This document shows, in pieces, positions 12,340 through 23,752 of a DNA stretch of 64,000 nt. A program made the translations under genes and the position numbers. This DNA comes from Aegilops tauschii subsp. strangulata. Lineage: Eukaryota; Streptophyta; Magnoliopsida; Poales; Poaceae. The notes beneath the pieces are model-generated. The model was not told the DNA's origin. It saw only the letters and a program-made list of their open reading frames with translations, and ran no database searches. The DNA lies in contig NC_053036.3 in the NCBI RefSeq assembly GCF_002575655.3, positions 197,502,788 through 197,566,787 of the forward strand, read 5' to 3'. The stretch's first letter is position 1, and every line of letters starts with the position of its first letter.

Positions 12340-14240
12340 GTGGGCACCATGCAATGCAAGCATTCATACTCCTCCATATAACTTTGTAATGTTGTATATA
12401 TGTAGAAATTCTAAAGTATTTTTTTGGCCACACTTTATTCAAAAGGATTGTTGTATGCGAAATAAACGTGAAGAGATGGATTTTTAGATCAATGGGGTAC
12501 GTGATGTAACATGTGTGAATGTGTAGTTGATGCATTTTGCAGGGCCTAGAGAGGTATGTGTGTGTATTACGTATTCGAGAGAGGCATGGATAGAGGGGCC
12601 GACAGGGGGGGCGTGGGAGAGATAGCACGAGAAATGAGAGTGGTCTAGAGAGATAGAGACGAATATGATGTCACGGCGAGAGATTCCCTTGAGTGTGTAT
12701 ATGCAAGGGGGGAGTGGATAGAGGCACCAGGAGAATATTTTTTTGTGTGGTGTCTGTGTTGGTATGTGTGGGTGTGAGAAGATAACGAGACGTGGGGACA
12801 GAGGGTGTGTCACCGCGTGAGGTCCGGTGGGTCGAGGTGAGGCCCTTCGTTCGGTTCCGTCCTTCGCCACTTTGGTTGGCCCGTGACGCATTTAGGGAGA
12901 CCCATGGATGACTAGTTGTACAAGATAAAGATAACATAATTGTGAAGGACTCTATGTCCACTGACAAAGCCGGCTAGGATTTGTAACCCTAGGTTATCGG
13001 ACTAAGGTAACCCCTTTATCTCTGATATTACTATTCATCCAACCTAACTTTAAGGGGCATCCTACAGAATGCTCTGCTAGAATCATACTCGTCGATTAGG
13101 AAGAGAGGTGTGAGACAATGCGTGAGAGACAGGCCTAAAGATAATGTGCGTACAGGAGACACGTAGGCAGGTCTATGTATATAGAAAGGGTCGATGGGGA
13201 TTGTGCGTGTGTATGCTTGCGAGAGGAAGAGTGCTTGTGATAAAGGTTAGTGAAAACAGTCGTAAATGGTTACGAGAGGGAGGGAGGGTTATATCGAGAG
13301 CATGTGTGCGAGAAAGACACCTTGGGAGAGAGTGTGTGAGCATGTGTGAGAGACCACCGATGGAGAGTGAAACTACACGTAGAAGACTGCTGTACACATT
13401 GATTAAAGATATAAACTGTATCCAAATATTAGGATGGGATCATAATATTTGCAATTCGCGTAAGGAACGGTCATTGATCCATCAGACATATAGATTCTAT
13501 CGAATTTGAGCATGTATATGTTATTATTCGACACAACTGATCCACATAGTTAGTATTTTGAACTCCAGACAATGCATCGCTTTAGCAATCGAATATAAAC
13601 GTGAGTATAGTTCATGTTGTGTGTGTAAAGCACATTATACATACGAAAGTTACACAATGAAAATTATAAATAGCTACCTATGAACTAGCATACATTTGAA
13701 TTCAACTTAAGGTGGTTTTAAAAAATCGAATTCAACATGAAGTCCATTCAATTATTTGAATTTGATATCATGGCATTTGTAAATCATACCTAAATTATGG
13801 GGGCACCAATCTTTGCTCTGATTTTGTACATAATAGCATATGTAGTCGTGTACAAAATAGATTCTAATTTAGCTCCTCCATTCCAAAATAATCATAGTTA
13901 TAGGATTTTCAAGTGTCAAAATTTCAAAAAGAAGCGGATAATTTAATGAGGTTTTCAAACATACAAGGTCAAATTTAACGTTGTCTATTTAGGTCAATCC
14001 TCAAAGTTCAAGAGTACTCTAAACCTGAATGCTTGTGTTTCAAAATTTCGAACAAAGCGCCAAAAGAGCCTCTACTCGCCCGAAACCGCGTGAGACCAAT
14101 GTTTGGTAGTACAGGAAATTACTTTTCTAATAATAACTCCGACCCGTGAAACCTACCGGCCCGACGTCCAAAGGTCTAAACCGGGGTAGGTTTTTAGCTT
14201 CATCTAGACGCCACGCAACCGCCTCCGAAAAACATTCATA
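12340..14240. other. old unclassified DNA right of E2
   Basis: This continues the segment at 1750-4084. The motif ATGTAACATGTGTGAATGTG near 12503-12522 is a diverged direct copy of sequences near 2410 and 3873. Many GTGTG and GAGAG steps occur up to 13370. Between 13400 and 14240 the DNA is AT-rich and I see nothing recognisable. No gene or transposase is supported. Confidence 0.5.
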
Positions 14241-14262
14241 CACAATGGCCGCCTAAGCACAC

Positions 14263-15156
14263 ATGCGCGCGGCCGAAATCGCTCCCGCCCACTATTTGGG
14301 ACACCTGAGATTACCATCCTACCCCCGACCCGCAGTAGGTCTGAAATTTAAGAGGGGGCAAAGTTTCTACTTTCCCCAAATTTCAAACAAGCGCGTCCCA
14401 TCTTCTGTTCAAAAAAGCCAAAAACAAGCGCGTCCCAGACCGAAACATGGTTCCCCCCCCCCCCCCGCCCACCCGTCCGATTCCCCATTCGTACTCCGTG
14501 GGTGCAAAAACTACCTCTCCACCAGCCGCGAAACCCCGGCGTCCTCTTCCCCGTCCGCCACCCCATTCCACCCATCAACCGCCGCCCCCCTCCATCACGC
14601 CGGAGCCGATACCCCGACGTCGTCGTCAACCGCAACCTCAACCGCAACCCCTCCACGGCTGGTAGTTGAAGCCAAGGCCGAGCCGTCCGTACCCGAGCCA
14701 GTTCAACCACGCCGTCCTGCGCCTCACCGCTGCCGCTCCAACTTCGCCACCCTCCACCGCACCGGAGCTGTTCCTGCTACGCCATCCTTCGCCGCCTCGA
14801 ATCTGCTTCCCCTCCGCCGACATACGGCCACGGCAACACAGTCAACAATTTGTCCATGGGTTCGTCCAAGCCTGCACCCTCCAGAACATCGGTTTCCCCG
14901 GCAAAAAGAAGAAGATCGGCGCGACATGTGGAGGCGACCACACCGGCAACCGAAAATGGTACTCCTCTTCCCTTATTCGTGCAAATCTTACGTGTCTGCT
15001 TGCACGGTATTCATCCCACAGAAGGCACTAGTTGACCGCTTCTTCTTGATACTAGATGTTCCTAGTAACTCGCGATGCACAAGGCTTCTCCTCATATACT
15101 ATTTCACCTTAGCTAGAGGTCCGTCGCCCCCTGAATTTCAATTCCTGGTCAGTTGA
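14263..15156 (+). other. GC-rich open segment, possible 5' exon of the downstream transposase gene; coding doubtful
   Basis: An open frame of 297 codons spans a GC- and CpG-rich patch with a C14 run at 14453-14466. The predicted peptide is a low-complexity Pro/Arg/Ser/Thr/Ala-rich sequence without any domain, and alternative frames and the opposite strand are equally open, which is typical of GC-rich composition. CpG-rich first exons and promoters are common in grass genes, so it may be the start region of the plus-strand gene whose exons begin near 15760. I cannot show splicing between them. Confidence 0.25.
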
Positions 15157-15759
15157 TTCCCAATTAACGGAAGCATTCCTCGGCGTAACAGGCGCTAGCC
15201 CGCCTATTACGCTGGGGAAGCAGCGCCTCGGTGTTTATCTTAGGGGCGTGTGGGGCCTAGAGCTACTGGCGCCCAATCTGGAGGTCGGCCGGGATTAAAG
15301 GGATGGCCTGGGGGCGCTGCCAAGCACGGCGGTGGTGTGAGGTCGAGGGGAGGGCGGGGCGGCGGAGGCAGGGGTCCGGGCGGGTGGTCGCTGGCGGTTC
15401 GAGAAAGATCGTCAATAGTGACTGGAGGGAGGTAGACGAAGGCCATCTGCCCGTTCATTATAGATCGGACGGTTCATTAAAAAAATCGACTGACCTATTT
15501 ATTTTCAGTCGACTGTTATCTTGATATGACCACATGTGGTGGTGTGCTGGAGGAGTACCTGCATTTCCTGTGCTCATATATTACAAAATCATACGGAGTA
15601 GAATCTAATTTTGTTTGCCATGCAATGTTGTAGAGCTATCATATGTCTCCTGTCATTTATTTTTCAGCCACCTGCTATCTGCTACTTTTACAGTGCACTA
15701 GTTCTACACACACTTCACCCATACTCTCACTATTGTGTTTTTATGCAAGGGTATTTCAG
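15157..15759. other. non-coding spacer, GC-rich then AT-rich
   Basis: The part to about 15460 is GC-rich with a GGCGCTAGCCC...AGCGCCT dyad near 15190-15227, of the type often seen near CACTA termini. The remainder is ordinary AT-rich sequence and would serve as leader or intron of the gene that follows. Confidence 0.35.
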
Positions 15760-18700
15760 ACTCTGCTGCCATGAGAGAAGCCAAAAAGAAAAGAGAGAAG
15801 TCTCTCCAGCGTCGTACGCGAATAGGCCAGACACGTTTCAGCCTTATAATAGGTGAAGTGTCAGCAGATGGAGACGGTAAACGTAGCTCTGGAGTTTATG
15901 ACCTCGCTCGCAATGAACCACCATCCCAGGTGCTTGCTTTAACTTCGCAGTGTCATATGTGGTTGCATGTTCCATATGGTGTCTAGCTTGTATTCGAAAG
16001 GCCGAAGTCGGTCTTTATTAAGATAAGGAAAGATATTTTTTACATGAACCACCATCCTGTGAGCACCAGAAGACAAATAGCTAGTCAGGGCACTGGCCGA
16101 GCCAGTGACAAGCCCAGCAAAGAGAGGCATCACCTGGAAGCCAACTAAAAAGCCGCGATGGGGGCGAAGCAGCCCGCCTCCCACCAGGCTCTCAGGTCCT
16201 AGATGATCATGCTCACCACTCCAGCCGGATGTCTAGCTTGTATTGCTTCCAATTTTGTTAAATTGCATCTGCTTAGCTTACACATTATACCTTTGAATAT
16301 GACATGCCTTTCTGTTTTTGGTACATACTAGTACATCTGTGTATTAACCATGTTCTTACATCAAACTAATGTTCTTGTGTATCCCTCATCAATCACTTAT
16401 GATGAGGCAGTCAGGCAAGTGGATTACTCCTCATTTAAAGAATGCAGCGTCAGCCTCCCGACATGATTCTCAAGAAATAGCAAGGCTAGATGAAGATAGT
16501 GAACGTAGCTCTGTAGTTGATTACCGCATTTCCCCTACACTAGCATCGCAGGTGCTTGCTCTAACTTGGCAGCGTGATATGTGGTTGCATGTTGCATATG
16601 GTGTCTAGATTGTAATTCTTCCAATCTGGTTAAACTGCATGTGCTATTCTGCTTAGCTTATACATTATACCTGTTAATGTGACATGCCTTCCTGTATTTA
16701 GTACATAGTACATCTGTCTATTAAGCATGTCCTAACATAAAACTATTGTTTTTTGTATCCCGCATAAATCAATATGACGAGACACCTTCAGTATATGCAG
16801 TGTGATATTAGTTGCATCTTTGATATGATTTATAGCATGCGCTGCTTCTAATTTGTTGAAATGCCATTTATGATGGGACACTTTTAACTTGGCAGAGTCA
16901 TATTGGTTGCGTCTTTCACGTGGTGTCTACCTTGCATTGCTTCTTATTTGGTGAAATGGTTTTTGCTTAGTTTACACAAACAGTTGTGAATATGCCATGC
17001 CGTCCTGTTTTTCATATTATTCCATCCTGGAATCATGTGTTTGCCTTACATCAAAGTAGCGATTGTCAGTATCATGCACGAATGAGTTCTGAAGAGTGAA
17101 TTTTATTGATTTTTCTTGTCGGTTTTACTTGACAATTCAAAATCAATAAAGCGGAAGGAAGTTAGCAAGGCAGCGGATGAAGGTGCTCCTTCCAAATGGA
17201 GGGCCTCTACAGATTCTACTCCTCCACCCCCCCCCCCTCCCCAAGATGATTTCCAAGACAACACATGCATAGACACTCAACGTAGTTGTGTTGGTGATGA
17301 GCACGTCTCCCCTAGTGCACCATCACAGGTGCTCCCTCTAACTTGGCACTGTTATATGTGGTTGCATGTTATGTACGATGTCTAGCTTGTATTGTTTCTA
17401 ATTTTGTTGAATTTCATCTGCTTACTTTACACATTATACTTGTGACTAAGACACGTGTTCCTGTTTCTAGAACATACAATATCTGTCCATCACACCATGT
17501 TCTTACATCAAAGTACATTAGTTCTGAAGAACTAAATTGTTATTCGTTTTTCTTGTCGGCTTGACTTAACATGGCACAAAGAAAGAGGAAGCAAGACAGA
17601 ACGACAGGGAAAGGGAAGCGGAACATTCCTGCAGATTCTGTTGGTACTGATGGTGCAATAGAAGGTCAAAGTCCAGCGGAAAATTGTACCGACAGGGTAT
17701 CCCATGCTGCACGAGCTGCAGAACAAGCCAAACAGAAACAAATAGCTGCCACCAAACAAGCAGAGACAACCCTAGTTGTTGCAACACCTTCCACAGTACC
17801 ACCAGCTGCACGATTTACTCGTTCGTCAACTCAGCTAGCAGCACGTTCCCAAGCTCCCTTGCCACCTGACACTACTTCCGAAGCACTCTTGACACAAGAT
17901 GAGTTGGCAAGATCAGATGAACTTTGTGAGCTTCAACGGCAAGAAGGTAGTTGCTGGAGTCAAGTTACAGTTGCATGCTTCTTTATATGTAGTCTCACGG
18001 TTTGATGTACACTAACACTTCCTATGTTTGTTGTTGGACTAGCACCTAGGCGCAAGAGGAAACAAACATCAGGGATAATGCTCGATAGGTTAACTAAATC
18101 TAGAGGAGGAAGAATGGAGATCCGTTTTGAGGCAGGTTTAAAAAGGCCACGTGATACTACAGAGTCAGCCAAGTTAGTATCAGAGGCAGCGGTTGCTGTT
18201 AGGTGTCATGTACGTATCCTCCCAACATGGATTCAGTACAGGAATGACAAAGACGAAACCTAGTTCAACACCTTCCTCGACCATTTATCTGTAAGTATGG
18301 TTATGTATGGAAACTAGTAATATTGTCTTGCTCTGTCCAATACTTTCTAGGTTGCTGATAATGAAACTCCCATAATTTTCAACAGATGAGGTTCAAGTTG
18401 GATAGCCAAGATGATGCAACCAGACAAGCTTGCACCCATGTTTTCAAGTCTGCTCTGTGACAGTATCGGTATAACTTGAGGAAAACTCACTTCGAAGGCA
18501 AGGCTAATAGTGAACTTGCCCAAACATCTCTAGTGGAAAATATATCTGATGAAGACTGGAGAGGCCTCGTTAAACACTGGTCCGATCCAAAGTATCAGGT
18601 ACATTATATATATATATATGTCATCAGATCACATGTTGAAGTCCTATTTACGCATGTGCCACACAAATCTATCTTCTTGTGGGTGAACTGTTCAAAGAAC

Positions 18701-19817
18701 AAGGCCAACCGTACGAAAGTGAAATTCCAACAGACAACAGGATCTCGTAGCTATATTGCACACTGCGAGGCTCTTGTAATTAGCTGATGTTTCACTCTTT
18801 TCGTTGTACCATATTATCAGATCTATATTGACTTGTTCCAAATGTAGAGGAAAGCCCGCAAGAACCAAAAAGTACCTAAACCAAATGTTGTGGGAAATCT
18901 TCAAGGACTGTCACACCAGCAAGAAGAAGGGCATGACTACACCAGTCAAAGCCGCTGTTGTAAGTCCTTAATCCTCATGCCTTTTAACTACTACTTACTC
19001 TGACTTGTGCCTTGAACTGCATGGTTTGCAGCCAATGTCTATTACTCGTTTCAATTTTATACACAATTGTCTTAGCGTATCATTGCACCTTACAAGGTTT
19101 AAAAGAGAGGAGCGATGTTCCTTTGATCTTGACCTGTAATCTAGTTCCATGCTGGACTTGCCCACACAACGTTACAATTGCCTGTTTGTCTGTTCTCAGT
19201 TGTTTTGTGATATGAATGATGTCATACTATGCTTACCATATTATAAACTTCGTCTCTTCATCCTTAGCCCTCAATACAATGTGAAGAAATAGACAATACA
19301 TTAGTGATGGTACATGGTCATATGTTTGGAACCTGGTTTTATTATGTACTTTGCAATAAAATACAACTATTATTTTACATGGGTTCACCAGAATAAGTTC
19401 TGTATATAGACCAAAGCTATTTTTTTGGTTTTGCTGCCTCCTTAATATCTTCTGTTCTGGTACTACTAATGTAAAACCACAACTTTTCAGCGAGCTATGG
19501 AAAAAATGGTGGAACCGCCACCTTCTGAAGGTGGCGAGGCAACTATAACCGTAATGTCAGCTCTTGCTGCAGTGGGTCAGTACCTGTCCACTGACAGTGC
19601 CAAAAGCACGTTCATGCGTAATACTAGCTTGGTTGTTAAGGCAATCTCGTCCAAACTGCCTCATGATCAAGATATGCAAGCTCAAAACAATGTTGTATCT
19701 GCGCTCCAGACACAAGTCCATTCCCTAACAGAGACCCTTTGTGAAACAAGGAGAGACATTGTTCGATGTTGTCAAGATATGCATGGTTTTGAAACTAGAC
19801 TATCAGACATTTGCTAA
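15760..19817 (+). pseudogene. Ptta/En/Spm-type (CACTA-associated) plant transposase gene, decayed
   Basis: Exons predicted from GT-AG sites and open frames are 15760-15929, 16411-16551, about 17144-17328, 17571-17946, 18043-18290, 18386-18598, about 18700-18775, 18848-18959 and 19491-19817. Exons 5-8 give the signature of the plant Ptta/En/Spm family (Transposase_24): LDRLTKSRGGRMEIRFEAG, then NKANRTKVKF, TGSRSYIAHCEAL and EIFKDCHTSKKKGM. The last exon encodes a helical tail ending in TGC TAA. The N-terminal exons are Lys/Arg/Ser-rich repeats of one module. Two in-frame stops, TAG at 18261-18263 and TGA at 18458-18460, break it. This protein class accompanies the catalytic transposase of CACTA elements; that second gene (Transposase_21) is not seen, and no CACTA left terminus was found. 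The exon at about 18700 lacks a clean acceptor, so the model is approximate. Confidence 0.72.
15995..16229 (-). mobile_element. short non-LTR retroposon (5'-truncated LINE 3' end or SINE-like) with 15-bp target duplication
   Basis: The 235-bp insert is flanked by perfect direct repeats TGTCTAGCTTGTATT at 15980-15994 and 16230-16244. On the minus strand it ends with an AATAAAG signal followed by a GCCGAA/TTCGGC hairpin (about 15996-16018), a 3' end expected of a retroposon copied from RNA. No polymerase domain remains. It sits inside an intron copy of the transposase gene; other copies of that intron lack it, which confirms the boundaries. Confidence 0.8.
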
Positions 19818-20145
19818 GTTGTGCAGGAGCCTAGGAGAACTGAAGATGAAGGTTATGGTGCTCCATCGGACAATACAGCATGAAAACGTAACAGTCAGGT
19901 CAAATGAACTGAGCTTCTGAACTTCTGGTGGTGCATTTATCTGCTAGACTGCTAACTTTTATGCCAACCTTCCTTTTGTTTTATAGTTGTAATTTGTTTT
20001 GGTGCGATACAAAATTTGTTCTTAACGTGCAGCCACCGGCTGAAGAAAACAGCAAGCCATTTTTGTATAGTGTAGGGTGTTCCCTATATTTGCACTGGTG
20101 GCGAACTTTGATGCCCACCGGCTATAGTTAACATGGGCCTCCTAC
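19818..20145. other. 3' flank of the transposase gene up to the E3 junction
   Basis: Non-coding. Near 20093-20127 there is a GGTGGCGAAC...GCCCACCGGC dyad after CACT, resembling subterminal sequence of grass CACTA elements. The Gypsy LTR sequence of E3 begins abruptly at about 20146 without its true terminus, so this is a deletion junction. Confidence 0.4.
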
Positions 20146-21435
20146 GGGCGCGTGCCCCAACCTTGTGGGCCCCTCGTTGACCTGCTCACCTAGATCTTCC
20201 TCCTATATATACTCTTATACCTCCAAAACATCCAGGGGAGCCACGAAACCACTTTTCCACCGCCACAACCTTCTGTACCCGTGAGATCCCATCTTGGGGC
20301 CTTTTCCGGCATCCTGCCGGAGGGGGATTCGATCACGGAGGGCTTCTACATCAACACCATTGCCTCTTCGATGAAGCGTGAGTAGTTTACCTCAGACCTA
20401 CGGGTCCATAGCTAGTAGCTAGATGACTTCTTCTCTCTCTTTGATTCTCAATACAAAGTTCTCCTCGATGTTCTTGGAGATCTATTCGATGTAATACTCT
20501 TTTGTGGTGTGTTTGCCGAGATCCGATGAATTGTGGATTATGATCACCTTATCTATGAATATTATTTGAATCTCCTCTGAATTCTTATATGCATGATTTG
20601 ATATCTTTGGAAGTCTCTACGAACTATCGATTCGGTTTGGCCAACTAGATTTGTTTTTCTTGCAATGGGAGAAGTGCTTAGCTAATTTGTGTTCAATCTT
20701 GCGATGTCCTTTCCCAGTGACAGTAGGGGCGGCAAGGCACGTATTGTATTGTTGCCATCGAGGATAAAAAGATTGGGTTTTCATCATATTGCTTGAGTTA
20801 ATTCCTCTACATCATGTCATCATCTTGCTTAAAGTGTTACTCCATTCTTTATGAACTTAATACTCTAGATGCATGCTGGATAGCGGTCGATGTGTGGAGT
20901 AATAGTAGTAGATGCAGAATCGTTTCGGTCTACATGACACAGACATGATGCCTATATTCATGATCATTGCCTTAGATATCGTCATAACTTTGCGCTTTTC
21001 TATCAATTGCTCGGCAGTAATTTGTTCACCCACCGTAATAATTCCTATCTTGAGAGAAGCCTCTAGTGAAACCTATGGTCCCCGGGTCTATTTTCCACCT
21101 TATAAGTTTCCGATCTACAATTCTAGTTTCTGATTTACTTATTTTGCAATCTTTACTTTCCGTTCCATAAACCAAAAAATACCAAAAATATTACTTTACC
21201 ATTTATCCATCTCGACCAGATCTCACGTTGCAAATAACCATGAAGGGATTGACAACCCATTTATCGCGTTGGGTGCAAGGTTGGTGTTTGTTTCTGCAGG
21301 TATTCGGTGGCTTGCATGTTGTCTCCCACTGGATTGATACCTTGGTTCTCAATACTGAGCGAAATACTTACGCTACTTTGCTGCATCACCCTTTCCCCTT
21401 CAAGGGAAAAACCAACGCAAGCTCAAGAGGTAGCA
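20146..21435 (+). repeat. 5' LTR of E3, left-truncated
   Basis: Its first part matches 26894-27208 of the 3' LTR, including the TATA-like CTATATATACTC at about 20213-20224. The end ...GGTAGCA is 11 bp before the primer-binding site, the same spacing as in D. Confidence 0.85.
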
Positions 21436-21446
21436 AGAAGGATTTC

Positions 21447-21463
21447 TGGCGCCGTTGCCGGGG
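21447..21463 (+). promoter_or_regulatory. primer-binding site of E3
   Basis: TGGCGCCGTTGCCGGGG follows the LTR end after 11 bp. It is identical to the site of E2. Confidence 0.85.
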
Positions 21464-21669
21464 AGATCTATGCCAAGCCAAGACATACCAAGTACCCATC
21501 ATAAACTCTCATTCCTCGCATTACATTATTCGCCATTCGCCTCTTGTTTTCCTCTCCCCCACTTCTAAAATGATTTTCGAAAAGATTCGCCTTTTCTTCG
21601 CCCCTCTTCCGTTCGTCTTCTCCGTTTGCTTTTTGTGTGCTCGTGTGTTGGATTGCTTGCTTTGTCGCG

Positions 21670-23100
21670 ATGGCCCAAGATAATACCAAATTATGTGACT
21701 TTTCCAACACCAATAATAATGATTTTGTTAGTGCTCCGATTTCTCCCGATACTAATGCAGAATCTTGTGAAATTAATACTACTTTGATGAATCTTGTTAT
21801 GAAAGATCAATTTTCCGGCCTTCCCAATGAAGATGTCGCATCCCATCTTAATAATTTCGTTGATTTGTGTGATATGCAAAAGGAAAAAGATGTGGATAAT
21901 GATATTGTTAAGTTGAAGTTATTTCCGTTCTCGCTTAGGGATCGCGCTAAAACTTGGTTTTCATCTTTGCCTAAAAATAGTATTGATTCATGGAACAAGT
22001 GTAAATATGCTTTTATTTCCAAGTACTTTCCTCCCACTATGATCATCTCCCTTAGGAACAATATTACGAATTTTAAGCAACTTGATCATGAACATGTTGC
22101 ACAATCTTGGGAGAGGATGAAATTGATGATTAGAAATTGCCCTACTCATGGTTTGAATTTGTGGATGATTACATAAAAAAATTATGCCGGATTGAATTTT
22201 GCTTCTAGAAATCTTTTAGATTCGGCCGCGGGAGGCACTTTGATGGAAATTACTTTAGGATAAGCTACTAAACTCCTAGATCATATTATGGTTAATTATT
22301 CTCAATGGCATACCAAAAGATCTTCCACTAGTAAAAAAGTGCATGCGATTGAAGAAATAAATGTTTTGAGTGGAAAGATGGATGAGCTTATGAAATTGTT
22401 TGCTAGCAAGAGTGCTCCTATTGATCCTAATGATATGCCTTTGTCTACTTTGATTGAAAACAATAATGAATCTATGGATGTGAATTTTGTTGGTAGGAAC
22501 AATTTTGGTAATAATGCGTATAGAGGTAATTTTAATCCTAGGCCGTGTCCTAGTAATTACTCTAATAATTATGGTAATTCATACAACAATTCTTATGGAA
22601 ATTATAATAAGATGTCCTCTTAATTTTAGAATAGTGTTAAAGAATTTATTATTTCACAAAAGAATTTCAATGCTTTGATTGAAGAAAAACTGCTTAAGAT
22701 TGATGATTTGGCTCAGAACGTAAATAGAATTTCTCTTGATGTTGATTCTATGAAACTTAGATCTATTCCACCTAAGCGTGATATCAATGAGTCTCTCAAA
22801 GCCATGAGAATTTCTGTTGATGAGTGCAAATAAAGAACCGCTAAGATGCGTGCTAAGAAAGATTGGTTTATAAAAGCGTCCTTCTACTTTCCGTGAAAAT
22901 AATGATGAAGATCTTAAAGTGATTGATGTGACTCCTATTGAATCTTTGTTTTCCAATGTAAATCTTGATAAATATGGGACTTGAGATGAGTCAACTTTAG
23001 TTAGAAGGCGTCCCAATGATTCAGAGTTTTTAGATCTTGATGCAAAAATTGATAAAATTGGGATTGGAGGGGTCAAAACTTTAGATAGCAATGAACCCAC
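21670..23100 (+). pseudogene. gag: gag polyprotein of E3, multiple stops
   Basis: ATG at 21670 opens a frame whose residues 65-170 carry the Ty3/Gypsy gag (capsid) core: LKLFPFSLRDRAKTWF, then DSWNKCKYAFISKYFPP and QSWERMKLMIRNCP. Translation continues in frame past TAA at 22174 and TAA at 22261 into an Asn/Tyr/Gly-rich tail (NNYGNSYNNSYGNYN near 22565-22610), then stops again at 22621 and 22831, shifts frame near 22880 and meets TGA near 22981. The protein would form the virus-like particle. The homologous gag of D lacks some of these stops, so the lesions are secondary. There is no CCHC knuckle, unlike the E2 protein. Confidence 0.85.
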
Positions 23101-23752
23101 TATTTTGGATTTCAAGGACTTTAATTATGATAATTGCTCTTTGATAGATTGTATTTCCTTGTTGCAAACCATGTTGAATTCTCCTCATGCTTATAATCAA
23201 AAGAAAGCTTCTACTAAACATATCGTTGATGATATGATGCAATCTTATGAAGAAAAGCTTAATTTGGAAGCTTCTATCCCTAGAAAAATTTATGATGAGT
23301 GGGAACCTAATATTAAGATTAAGATTAAAGATTATGAATGCTATTCTTTGTGTGATTTGGGTGCTAGTGTTTCCACGATTCTAAAAACTTTATGTGATGT
23401 GTTAGGTTTCCGTGAATTTGATGATTGTTCCTTAAATTTGCATCTTGCGGATTCCACTATTAAGAAACCTATGGGAAGAATTATTGGTGTTCTTATTGTT
23501 GCAAATAGGAATTTTGTGCCAGTAGATTTCATTGTTCTTGATATAAATTGCAATCCTACATGTCCTATTATTCTTGGTAGACCTTTCCTTAGAACGATTG
23601 GTGCAATTATTGATATGAAAGAAGGAAACATTAGATTTCAATTTCCTTTAAGGAAAGGCATGGAACACTTCCCAAGAAAGAAAATTAAATTGCCTTATGA
23701 ATCTATTATGAGAGCCACTTATGGATTGCATGCGAAAGATGATAACACTTAG
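23101..23752 (+). pseudogene. retropepsin-like aspartic protease domain of E3 polyprotein
   Basis: An open frame of about 215 codons, in the frame following the gag frameshift, carries CDLGASVSTI (the D-[ST]-G type active site, here DLGAS, at about 23354-23383) and later PIILGRPFLRT (about 23560-23590), the two hallmarks of Ty3/Gypsy retropepsins. Upstream are the conserved spacer blocks IDKIGIGGVKTL...PTILDFKDFNYD and IPRKIYDEWEP. The frame ends with TAG at 23750-23752 and no reverse transcriptase follows. The protease would process gag. It is uninterrupted itself, but gag upstream is broken. Confidence 0.85.

Noticed and set aside
13873..13892. Stowaway-like end (CTCCTCCATTCCAAAATAAT)
   Set aside because: Only one end resembles the consensus; I found no inverted partner or TA duplication.
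14263..15156. 297-codon plus-strand open frame taken as a complete gene
   Set aside because: Pro/Arg-rich low complexity in a CpG-rich patch; other frames and the opposite strand are equally open and no domain is visible. Kept only as a possible 5' exon region.
20093..20127. Possible CACTA right terminus next to the transposase gene
   Set aside because: The sequence has CACTGG, not a clear CACTA end, and no partner terminus; only noted as a dyad.
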